Shown here one piece after another: positions 10,967 through 20,949 of a DNA stretch of 64,000 nucleotides; positions within the stretch are counted from its first letter, which is position 1; each line of letters opens with the position of its first letter. Under the pieces are notes generated by a model that had not been told where the DNA came from, ran no database searches, and saw only the letters and a program-made list of their open reading frames with translations. The position numbers were made by a program, and so were the translations under genes. Source of the DNA: Tricholoma matsutake (Eukaryota > Basidiomycota > Agaricomycetes > Agaricales > Tricholomataceae); the NCBI GenBank assembly GCA_026075535.2, contig AP026548.1, positions 9,982,001-10,046,000 on the forward strand. Direction: 5' to 3'.

Positions 10967-11499
10967 CTTTTAACTTTAGGCTTTGTAGACTTAGCTTCTT
11001 TAGGTCTTTGTGTAGTTCAGATCTCACTCTTGTCACCAGATGGAGAGGCCTGAGCTGCCTCCTGAGTGCCTGGGAGTGATTGCAATGTGATGCTGATATG
11101 AACCAGCTCTGATGCTACACAAGCTAACTGCTGACTAAGCTCTAAAGCTACTGCCAAACAAGCTGCTAAGAAAGCCTGGAGGGTCGCTCCATGACACTCC
11201 ATCAGTTAACTTTAGTGTTTTCCCATTAAAATCATCTGAGTTCCTTTCCGATTGGCTTTCCACATAAAATGTTAACTTTGAACACTTAGAAAGCATCATG
11301 TAAGCCTTTCTGTATGCCTGTTGTAGTTTAGTGTAGGGTAGTCACAATAATAAGGTCATGTGCATTTCCTAAGCTTGGTAGCATAGTTCCTAAGCCTTCT
11401 AAGTCCATCTCGCGATTAGAACAATGATTAGAACCATTTCCATCCTTTTAATAGCCAATAATGTTCTTGATTTGACGTGGTTTACATGTTCATGATCAC
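10967..11499. other. repetitive interval between copia and gypsy
   Basis: A minus-strand open stretch of 61 codons (11202-11017) is rich in Ala, Leu and Gln and resembles no family I know. TTAACTTTAG occurs at both 10971 and 11208. The remainder is AT-rich and may contain the 3' UTR or LTR of the gypsy element, but I could not find a matching LTR on its other side. Confidence 0.3.
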
Positions 11500-11975
11500 A
11501 TGTTAATCATCATCAGTACTGAAGGTTCTAGTTGGGAAACATGGAAAACAGGGTGAATAGCATGGAGATGATTGGGAAGCCATAAGGTAAACAAATGAGT
11601 ACTGGGACAGGCTATAATGTCGCAAGGTCCTAAGTATTTTTCTGAGAGTTTCTTGGAGGGTCAAGTGGTGCTGATGTGTTCAGAGCTAATGTAGACTTGT
11701 TGACCAACCTGGAAGTCCCAAGTGGGTTCCCATCGGCGATCTGCAGGACCTTGATAACATGCTTGAGCTTTAGCCATCTGGTTACAAAGTTCAGCATGGA
11801 GCTCTTCAAGGTCGACAACAAATTCACGGGCCTTGATGGAAGCTAACTTGTGTTCTGGGAAAACCATGATGTTGGGGTGAAACCTTTTGTTGGTGAAGAA
11901 AGGTGTTGTGCCAGTGGTGGCACTAGGGGAGTTGTTGTAAGTGAATTTGGTGAGGGGAAGGAGTTCCAACTGGTT
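11500..11975 (-). pseudogene. gypsy integrase C-terminal part
   Basis: The reading gives the end of the integrase core and the following region: LLPLTKFTYNNSPSATTGTT, then a helical linker, WDFQVGQQVYIS, and after a TGA near 11660 KKLSEKYLG and HPVFHVSQL near 11525. Integrase inserts the cDNA. Its zinc-binding domain and catalytic DDE residues are absent because the sequence is joined directly to the reverse transcriptase end (see 11976-13394). Confidence 0.82.
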
Positions 11976-13394
11976 GTCTTGCTGAAGATGGGATAGGTAT
12001 TGTTTCCCATGCAGAGACCATCAGTAGAAATGATAAATCTGAGGTACTCAACACTGTCCTTGTGGACCTTGCATTTTTGGGCAGCCACATAAAGTCTGTT
12101 TTTGTGGAGTCTTCCTTGATATGGGTTTTGTGTTTAGTCATGTCTTCTGAATAGATAAGAATGTTGTCAAGATAGATGATGACACAAACATCCAGGAGGT
12201 CACTGAAGATGTCATTCATGAATCGCTGAAAGGTGGCAGGAGCATTCATAAGTCTGAAGGGCATAACAAGCCATTTAAAAGAACCATAGTGGGTATGGAA
12301 TGTAGTCTTCCATTCTTCACCGTCGGCAATCCAAACAAGGTGATAGGCATGGCAAAGGTCAATTTTAGTGAATATGCAAGTTTTCTTTGGGGCATCGAGG
12401 AGGTCCGATAGTAAGGGGAATGGGTAATGGTCCTTCTTGCTAATTGGATTCAGGCTGCAATAATCAACACAAAGCTGTAGACTACCATCCTTCTTTTTGA
12501 TGAAAAGGATAGGAGCACCATGTGGGGATTTCGAGGGTCAGATATAACCAAGGTTGACATGCTCATCAATAAAAGATTGTAGGGTTTCTAGTTCAGATTG
12601 AGATATGGAGTACATGTGGGAGGGAGGAGTGCCATCTAAATTGATTTTGAGGTTGTAAGGACAGTGTGGAGGGAGAGCACCAGCTTTTCCTTTGCTGAAA
12701 ATGTCAGCAAACTCATGATAATCCTCAGGAATTGAAGGTCCATTGGGTCCACTGAGGTGGCTTTTCTATGACACCTTCAGGGGATATTTGAAGTTGGAAA
12801 GAAACTGATCTGGGGAGCTTAGTAGTGCACATATATGCACTGGCATTAATGAAAGAGATGTGAGGTGGTGTGACTTTGGGAAGAGGATTGGGAATGGGGT
12901 CTGATGGTGCATTCACAAGAGGGGGTTTTGGGGGGTCTGTCGACAGTGCTAAACCTCTATGATCAACAGAACGGAAAGAGATATGGCCAGAAAACCAGTC
13001 AATCAACCGATTGAATTGTTTCAGCCAATTGTATCCAAGAACAGAGGAACAGGAAGAGTCTAGCGGGGTTACCATAAAATGTCAGATTGAACATTTAAGT
13101 TCTGCTTCTTGGGTAATGATAGAGTTGCAAGTTCCATCAAACAAACGGAGTCCAATTGGAGGTACCGCAGTAGTCAAAATGTTATTGTTGGAAACAAATG
13201 TTGAATCTAAAAACAGTGGGAAGATCCTGAGTCAATAAGTGTTCAGGTGGAAAGGGAATATGTAGGAAGGGATAAGGTGACAAAAAGGGAATCGGGATTG
13301 GAAAGAGTGGACACATTGAATCGAATGAAGTTAGCTATGTGGGTAAGATCAATGCAATCCTCAGACCATATAGCATTTCCCTGAGGATCACAGA
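11976..13394 (-). pseudogene. gypsy protease and reverse transcriptase
   Basis: Protease: LIDSGSSHCF-type active site near 13200-13230, then a GYNWLKQFN segment in 13075-12725. Reverse transcriptase: FGLTNAP-like box read as MPFRLMNAPATFQRFMND at 12264, then IIYLDNILIYS near 12150-12190, where the second catalytic Asp is Asn. The domain ends with CKVHKDSVEYLRF and GLCMG near 12000, where it runs without a gap into integrase sequence, so the thumb, the RNase H domain and most of integrase are deleted. Several frame changes also occur. The copy cannot transpose. Confidence 0.85.
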
Positions 13395-14720
13395 CTATTT
13401 TTTCAAATCCGCAGAGTCGGTCTTGGACTCAGGAGCCAAAACTTTTGCTGATCTTGCTTTAGCTGCTGATTTGGGGCAATTGTGAGTGACATGTCCTTTC
13501 TCTCCACAATAAAGACAAAGTTCTTCCTTCATGCGGCATTCATGTTTGTCTGCAGTGAGTTTGCCATTTTTGCCTAACTTGTTGGAGATGGAGTTCTTGG
13601 GCTTGTCTTTTGACAAACCCTTTGGAGGGGTTTTGGAAGAGGTCGATGTGGAGTTGTTGTTGTTGTTGGAAATGGGAGAGGGTTTGGAAGAGGAATGGGG
13701 ATTTGGATTCTTGTTCGAGTCCTTGTTCAGGTTTCTGTTGTTGCCTGAGTTCTTGGATTCTAAATGAGTTTCATCTTCCTGCATCCAATAGATGTTATCA
13801 GCATCTTGTGCTTTAAGATGTAAGGCTGCAAGAGTGTTGGGTTTACCACCACAAAGTACTTCAGTGTGGAGGTGCAGCAGAAGTCCACAGAAATACCAAT
13901 CATGGAGAGCTGCTTTGTTCCAACTAACTCTAGAAGTGAGCTCCCAAAATTCTACATTGTATTTGACAGTATGAACAGTTTTCTTCATACTGAGTTCATG
14001 AAGGGACTTCTCAGCATCTCCAACTGGGTTGTGGAGGCCAAAGTTATCTTCAAGCTCACTGAGGACAGCTTGATAGTCCCACATCCAATGTGCAGAGTTC
14101 ATAAGGTCATTGAGTCATGGTTCAAACCAACTGAGTGCTGAGCCTTTGAGATAGGAAAGAATGAATAAAATCCTTTTCTCGTTGGAGGCCAAGACCTGAG
14201 GATGATTAAATGTATCAGGCTCAGTATCAGGCTCTCTGACTTTGATTTTCTTGGATTTTGGAGGGGGGTCTCTTCGGAGGTCTCTAAGACTACTTGAGAG
14301 CTGCACAATGGCTTCAATGAATCTGTCACTTTCCCGGCGATTGTCAATTGATGGAGGACTGGGGGGGTTCTTAGGGTCTGGGTTGTCATCATCGGGTTCA
14401 CCAGGATTGGGGTCACCACCAGGGCCTGGCGGATCACCATGATCATCACCTGGATTACCTTCTGGTAATTCAGAGAAGATATATAACATTAAGGCCTCTC
14501 CCATTGTGAGACGGAGAAGCCATTTGGTGGAGATGTACACTTCATTGTTGTTGAATTGGGAAAGCATGTGCTGTATGTATACCAATTCATCCGAGTCAGC
14601 TGGAATTTTTGACATGAATTCACTACCATGACTGACCTTCTCCTCCCTGCCTGTCCAGTCATAGCCTGTTTCTCGATCAATTTGGATCGTGTATTCTGTC
14701 TACACACAACATTCATAAAG
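13395..14720 (-). pseudogene. gypsy Gag with zinc knuckle
   Basis: The first part (14615-14115) carries an acidic, Pro/Gly/Asp-rich linker and the end of the N-terminal Gag region (KGSALSWFEP). A TGA at the expected Arg interrupts it, and the reading continues in 14102-13395 as the retrotransposon Gag domain (MWDYQAVLSELEDNFG and DAEKSLHELSMKKTV), a Ser/Asn/Lys-rich tail, and the knuckle C-x2-C-x4-H-x4-C (CLYCGEKGHVTHNC). It would bind and package the element RNA. No LTR was recognised beyond it. Confidence 0.85.
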
Positions 14721-15565
14721 CAAAGTTGGAATTGTTGAAAAATGAATAAAAGCTGGTACTCACCCAGTCACACATACCCTCAGGGAGCTGCAGGACTTTG
14801 GTTTTGTAGTACATGGACAACTCCATTTGCTCAAAGCATGTTTGTAATGCATAAGGCCCTATGTGGTCTCAAAGAATTTTAAGGGGTCCTATGAAGACAG
14901 ATTCTATGTTATGATCATGCTGTTGGTGAGACGACTTTGGCAGAAGAAAGTTAATTCCATATTTATAACCAGAATAAAGAGTCACAAATCTCCCGAGCCC
15001 AAATCATTTCATTAACATGTTGGGCATCAGTATGTTCATTGAGTCTATCAAACAGTTGCCTATCTTTGGTCTACCTATTAACTTATTCATCCTGTTCTCG
15101 GCCTCAACTTGACCATTGGTCTGGACCCCTGCAGTGAATTTGAATGATACCCATGCCCAAGCCCACTGTTCATGGCAAGGAAATAGCTCAGCATCAAGAT
15201 AAGCTTGGGATGAAGGTCTACTAGCGAGGTGATTCCATAAGCGATCAAATTCTTCAGGTGAGACAGCACAGTACACTGCCCAAAAATCATGCTGGAAGTT
15301 ACTCCACTCAGCACCCAAACTACCTCGTACATTGGTTGTCACATTTCCATCAAGGTGATGGAGACAATATATGTGATCTGTAAGTGGTAGAGTTGCTTCA
15401 ACAGAAGCAATAAGACTCTGGCTTCGATCACTAGCAAAAATGTCAGGGTGCACACCATCTGTGCTATCAAGATGGCATTGCAGTACCCAATTATGGTGTT
15501 CAATATCCTCCATGGCATGTAGGGCATACCAGGCATTGTGTGACGTTCTGGTATTGTCAATAACC
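14721..15565 (-). pseudogene. MULE transposase, catalytic and C-terminal part
   Basis: Mutator-like transposase, which cuts and reinserts its element. Visible are GVVIDNTRTSHNAWYALHA, a second DDE region HPDIFASDRSQSLI with YCLHHLDGNV, and the Glu region FTAGVQTNGQVEAENRMNK. A long unbroken stretch (15567-15004) is followed by decayed C-terminal sequence (SVFIGPLKIL, then TGA where Arg fits, then DHIGPYALQ) reaching about 14750. The N-terminal half lies at 19095-19820, displaced by insertions at 15574 and beyond. Confidence 0.82.
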
Positions 15566-15573
15566 ACACCTAC

Positions 15574-16732
15574 TAGGGCACAGCATGGGTAACCCTCAGG
15601 TATATTTCCTCATACCCTTACCCGTACCCATGAACACCATACCCACATGGGTACGGGTACAGTGTTACCATGGGTATTTGCAGGTTTCAAGAAGAATACT
15701 TATTTTAATCACTTATTACACTAAACTAAGTTAATAGAAACCCCCTTGCTCGCATTTGGAGTGAGGGAGGGGGTGGTGGACCTATTCTAATAAATAAATT
15801 ACATTAAATTAATATAGAAACCCCCCCCCCCCCCTCCACATTTCAAGTGAGGGAGGGGGTGGTGGTGCCTGTAGTCAATGAAAACAAAACAAAAAACCCC
15901 TCCTCTCTCGCGTTTTGAACGAGGGAGGGGGTGCCTGTAGTCACCGAGAACAGAATGAGTAACCCCCCCACTCACATTTGCAGTGAGAGAGGGGGGGGTG
16001 CTACTTGTAGTCGTTGATCCCCGTTTCCACCCCACAAGCAGTTGCTCATGGTGGCAGTTGGGTCCTCGGGTCCTTCTCCTGGTCATCATTGTCATTCCAC
16101 CTGCTATCCACCCCACAAGCAGTTGCTCATGAGGCTGGGGTGGGTGGTGTGCCATCATGACATGGCAGCGCTGGTGTGGGGTCATTCCATATGAGCTCCT
16201 CATTCCTAGGGAATTCCAATCTAGGAAATGAAAGAAACAAAATAATTAGTTTACAAAAAAAGAAACAAACAAAAAAAAAACTTACCATGGGCCCAAACAA
16301 CGCAATCATGTCGTTTGGGCCTGGGTGACATGGCACTGTTGGGTGTGTTTTGTTAGCTGTCATCATCTGTCGTTATCAGTAGTTTAGAACCTGAAAAAGA
16401 AGAAACATAATCAATTAGTTTACAAAAAACAAGAAATGAAACACAAAAAAACTTACTATAGGCCCAAACAACGATTTGCATCGTTTGGGCCATGCTATGG
16501 TGGTGGTTGGATCATCATATAGTTTAGAATCAGACGTGTCATGAGTATTCAACAAGGTCAGATGATTACTCACCTGACCAAAATCCAGGTACTGGCATAC
16601 CCGCACATACCCATAACACCATGGAAAAGGGTACGGTGTTGCCCAGGTATGGCAATCCCATACCCGTACCCATACCCATGCATACCCATGACCGGAAACA
16701 CACAGTGTTATCCATACCCATGCCATGCCCTA
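15574..16732. mobile_element. hAT-type MITE with GGGTAC-rich ends, 1159 bp
   Basis: Ends TAGGGCACAGCATGGGTA (from 15574) and the complement of TAGGGCATGGCATGGGTA (ending 16732) form inverted repeats, flanked by a perfect 8-bp duplication ACACCTAC (15566-15573 and 16733-16740). Under the ends CCCATACCC/CCCGTACCC words are repeated many times (15590-15680 and 16595-16710). The interior holds four GTGAGGGAGGGGGTGGTG-like tracts (about 15760-16000) and two copies of a block with GGCCCAAACAACG (about 16287 and 16462). No transposase gene. It sits inside the MULE coding region. Confidence 0.9.
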
Positions 16733-16746
16733 ACACCTACATTAAG

Positions 16747-16990
16747 TAGGGATGGTAAAGTTCAGTTCAGAACCGTGGTTCAAACCTGAATGCAGCTGAA
16801 CCTGACTGTGGTTCAGTCCAAGGTTCATGCCTGGGGAAGAACCAGACCAATGGTCCAGTTAGCAGTCCAGAGTGGCCAGCAATTTTGAAAACTGTTTTGA
16901 ACTGGTTCGAACCTGAATGAACCTGTAGATTGTATGTAGTATATGGGACGTAGGTACTATAAGTTAATCTGCAAATTGTGCTGCTCCCAT
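16747..16990. mobile_element. end of a second hAT-type element
   Basis: TAGGGATGG begins at 16747 right after ACATTAAG (16739-16746), and GTTCAG, GGTTCA and GAACC words repeat through 16920 as subterminal repeats do. The MULE reading (NVGVVIDNT) stops exactly here, so this looks like the left end of an insertion. I could not find its other end, so the extent is uncertain. Confidence 0.45.
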
Positions 16991-19094
16991 CTAGGCACAT
17001 TGTTTATGTTACTAGATCATGTGTCCTCGCATATGTGTTGTTTACATCTGTTTATCAACGTCACCGAACAATCGGCAACTCACACTAGAAAGTTCAAGTT
17101 TTCAGATTGACTCAAAACATTGCTAAAATTAGAAGCTTCTATAAAAAAATTAGGACAGCTAAAAACAATACTTAAACTAGCAGCTTCAGTGTAATGTAAA
17201 TTTATGTTGAAACTACGGAATTTAGTAGTGTTCTAAGGGTACCCAAAACTGGGTTGGAAATCAAACATTTCAGTTTGTCTGAAATCTCAATCAGGGTTTC
17301 AAGTTCCAGAATTGATTTCAGCAAACCCAACATTATCAGTTTCAGGTGTACTAAATGGGCAAAGAAATGGAAAAAACTCTGTACATGTTTCAGTATGGCT
17401 GGCATGCAAAGTTTTGGCAACAATCTCATAAATCCTAAAATGGCTGCAAAAACAATTAGTTTCAGGGCCCCCAAAACTGAGCTGATGACAAGTGGATGCC
17501 CATCGTATGCTGTCGCATGTTGTGCACATGCACTGACAAAAATCTGATAAAGAAAATAAAATGTTACTATCGAGGCAGTTTATTTCAAGATATATGTGCT
17601 GCTTTATAAATGTAACCTATGATTTGCTAGAGGAAAGTGCAAAATACAGGTGGCAAAATGCTCGAGCATCACCATACATTGGACTTGAACCTACACAGTG
17701 CACATAAGATGCAGAAATGAAAAAAAAGTAACTCACTTCTGGAAAGAAAATAACAACACGATCTCCCAATATACGTCGAGACATCCTTATCCATAATAAC
17801 ACAAGTGTACCAAATCCTGTTCCTCTCTTCCAGCTCCCACATGCCAAACAACATCCCACCAAGCTCTTCCCAAGCCCACCCATCAGCACTCCGGTGCATC
17901 CCCAGATCCTGAGCCATGCATTGATAGGTTGTCTCCTTGGCTCAAAGGCTGATTCACCACTTTAACCACATTCTAATCACATCGGCTAACTCCTACGATG
18001 TCCCAGATGCAGCGCGACCCAGTCTATTGATTGCGATATCATATTGACCATGTTGAAACATCACCAGCGACATTGATCGTACTGAGAAACCACATTGCAC
18101 AACCTTAGGACTACCTTGAAAGCCCCTAAGATCCCTCTAAATGACCATTGAACATCCCCAATCAACTTCAAACCAACCGTGACTGCAATCAAACATCGTC
18201 GACCATCGTCGAGCATTATCAATCGATATTGAGAGACTACAAGCGACATCGGGCGCCACATTCATTATCTAAATGGTGGAATACCATGTGCCAGGAAGTA
18301 TTCCAACTTGTGCTCAAACCTGCTGATAGTAGGTCAGCCTCGTTCCACCCTATCACATACAGAACCCATACAAAGGACAGTCCCTTTTTAGTTCTATACC
18401 CTTTATTACTCTTTCATCATATGATATATCTCTTTCTTGTTCAGATTCCAGTCTCCTTTTGGGCCTTGTGCCTTAACTCATATCTTTTGCCTCATGTTCT
18501 ACACATGTTTCTTATACCATTTTAGGAAGTTTCTTGTAAAACATATAAAACTCTGTAGTATCTACTTGGAAAAAAAAGAAATTGTCTTCACCTATCATCT
18601 CATATAAAGTTCTAAGAATCTGATCTATTCTCTAAAACAATCTAAGCTTCTATGAGTTTCCTGATCAACAAGAAACCTCTGCAACCATCGTCATCCTCGA
18701 TCTTCCTTCGATCCTCTGATCATTAGCACTAGCAACCATTCCAACACTTCCTAGCCATCAGCCATAGCCTTCATATACTATCGACCTATCGAAAGGTCCT
18801 CAGAATTCACACTTTGACCATCGACAATAAAACTCGTTCTCTGTCGATCTCGTCAATTGTCCTCTATATCGATCGACACCCCATCAGACTGCATCAAACA
18901 CCTTCATCTCTTATGGAACTACCATTGCGACTAGTACCAACTAGTTGTCCTCCCATAGGTTGGACCGCGAACATTCAGAACGACTCACACCCTTCCTCTG
19001 ACTCGTGCAAATATCATTGGTTGCCTCATTGGCTGTTTTGGTGGTTTCCCTGGGTTGAGTATCATCAGTGTATAGCCATCCTGACACAGGAGTG
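16991..19094. other. repetitive DNA separating the two MULE halves
   Basis: Roughly 2.1 kb without a convincing gene. 17090-17560 is AT-rich. On the minus strand, 17917-17669 reads protein-like (MAQDLGMHRSADGWAWEEL, LFGMWELEERNR) with in-frame stops upstream; I do not recognise it. 18050-18260 and 18680-18900 are rich in ATCGTCGA/TATCGA words. The block ends at CCTGACACA (about 19089-19097), where MULE coding resumes. On the minus strand that edge reads TGTGTCAGG, so it could be an LTR edge, but no partner was found. Confidence 0.35.
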
Positions 19095-19820
19095 TGTTGG
19101 AGTTGGATGATGATAATGATTACAGCAAAAAGTCATTTTCTTATGAGAACTGTCACCACTTTTAGCTCCCTGACCTCTACGCCAGACATGACCCAGGTGG
19201 TGTTCTCATGCATAAATGGTGTCTTGTGCAGCCTCCAATGAAGGATATGTGCTGCCCACATGAACAACCCCAGGCACTTCAGTGACAGAGCTGCATGTAA
19301 CAGCAGGTTTTGTATCAGGTGAACAGAGATCAATTATAAGTGAGGCTTGAGGTTTTGAGGGTGTTGCAAATGGCTTCATGTTGTCACTGCCATCAGATAG
19401 AGATAGGAGATCAAGGTCCTCAATTTCCTCTTCTTTTGTCGTAGTCTGCATAATCTTTTGAAAGTGAACCCGGCATGGGATGGGTTTAATATCATCACTA
19501 CTGTCAGATAGGCATAGGAGATCTAGGTCCTCATTTTTCTCTTCTTTCGTCTGCATGACCTTTTGGAAAGGAACCCAGTGCAGGGCAGACTTCATGTGTT
19601 GTATGCTGGCAGCATGATGCAGCACATGTAGCAGGGAGATATTGATTACCGAAGGTGAGCATGGACAGTTGGCTTTTAATGTGGGCATCTGCTGAATCGG
19701 GGAGATTATCTCAAGGGATCGTGAGCATCTGTCCGAGTCCTCAACCTTCATGAACTCGAACATGAAAGGATTTGGTGGAATGAGGAGCTGTATTTTATAA
19801 TGATAGGAACTGTGAGACAA
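19095..19820 (-). pseudogene. MULE transposase, N-terminal part
   Basis: An open stretch of 204 codons (19820-19206) has Ser/Asp-rich low complexity with a near-repeat (EDLDLLCLSDSSDDIKPIP and EDLDLLSLSDGSDNMKPFA), then TYPSLEAAQDTIYA. A TGA follows, and in the same frame GHVWRRGQ and CNHYHHPTPTHS complete the DNA-binding N-terminal region usual in fungal MULEs. The protein then breaks off at an insertion. The SD-rich repeats resemble SUMO-interacting motifs (DLDLL next to acidic Ser), which is inference. Confidence 0.75.
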
Positions 19821-20122
19821 CAGGAGGGGTAAAAATTACATTGTCAAGTAAAGCAGGTAGTGTCAACCCTCACTCTTCTCCCTATGTAATGCAAATCAGA
19901 GGGGCTTAGTCTTCACAAAGTAAAGAACGTACAATAGCACATCACCGGCGCTTGTAAAACCATCCCAGGGGGTTGCCCATGTCGATAGCATCATAAAGTG
20001 ATTTGATGAGTTTGGCATCCTGGGTGGTCTCCATGTCTTTAGCATTGACGTTGGTTCCTACGACGATACACATCCATTGCAAGTAGGTCACCATTGGATT
20101 ATGAATAATTCCAAGCGACAGT
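19821..20122. other. interval without recognised features
   Basis: About 300 bp between the MULE N-terminus and the foldback element. I see no ORF, repeat or RNA gene in it. Confidence 0.5.
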
Positions 20123-20783
20123 CACTACTGGGGCTGACCTGTGTTTCCCACAGAAACACAGCCTTAGAAACTTGTTTTAAGACTTCTGATGTGTATATCC
20201 TTTGGATATTCTTAATATGTAAGTAAAAGAAATGTCAGGGAAATATTTTACATGTATCTAAGCTGTATCTGCAAGGAACATAAAAGGTGTATTCTACAAT
20301 GTTTCTTTCAGATCCCTTCTGGAAACATTTTCATGTTCCCTTTGTGTAAGTTAAAGAAACACTTTTTATGTAATTATGCCTGTATCTGCAGAAAACATTT
20401 AACATGTAATTTTATTATGTGTTTCCTAGGGATACATGTGTAGCCATGGTAACCCCTTTGTTCTTTGCATGTATCCATAGAAAACACATAATAAAATATA
20501 TGTCAAGTGTTTTCTGCAGATACAGCCATAATTACATAAAAAGTGTTTCCTTAACTTACACAAAGGGAACATGAAAAATGTTTCCAGAAGGGATCTGAAA
20601 GAAACATTGTAGAATACACCTTTTATGTTCCTTGCAGATACAGCTTGGATACAAGTAAAATATTTCCCTGACATTTCTTTTACATACATATTAAGAATAT
20701 CCAAAGGATATACACATCAGAAGTCTCAAAACAAGTTTCTAAGGCTGTGTTTCTGTGGGAAACACAGGTCAGCCCCAGTAGTG
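20123..20783. mobile_element. foldback element with CACTA ends, 661 bp
   Basis: The two halves are inverted copies of one another: the left arm begins CACTACTGGGGCTGACCTGT, the right arm ends with its exact complement at 20783, and the match continues almost to the centre near 20450, so each arm is about 310 bp. The CACTA start and flanks AGT/GGT (a 3-bp duplication with one mismatch) suggest a CACTA-type non-autonomous element, though foldback elements of other families are possible. It has no gene of its own. As RNA it would form a very long hairpin. Confidence 0.8.
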
Positions 20784-20949
20784 GGTGATTACGAGGTAGC
20801 CTCGAGCAGATGGCCTTCAAAGCAGCGTCATACCCACAGTTTTCCGCATTGTTCTTGTCAGTACCTACAGTCATCGTCTTTCCATTTCTCATCACGTGGC
20901 GTTCAATTGTTTGATTTCTCGCACTGTAGTGCCACTCGATCCACTTCTA

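Noticed and set aside
13531..13767. Plus-strand ORF opposite the gypsy Gag
   Set aside because: It is the complement of the Ser/Asn/Lys-rich Gag tail; the minus frame carries the zinc knuckle.
16777..16914. GGTTCAAACC and GGTTCGAACC words resembling tRNA box B
   Set aside because: They are parts of a repeated GGTTCA/GAACC pattern at a transposon end; no cloverleaf or box A fits around them.
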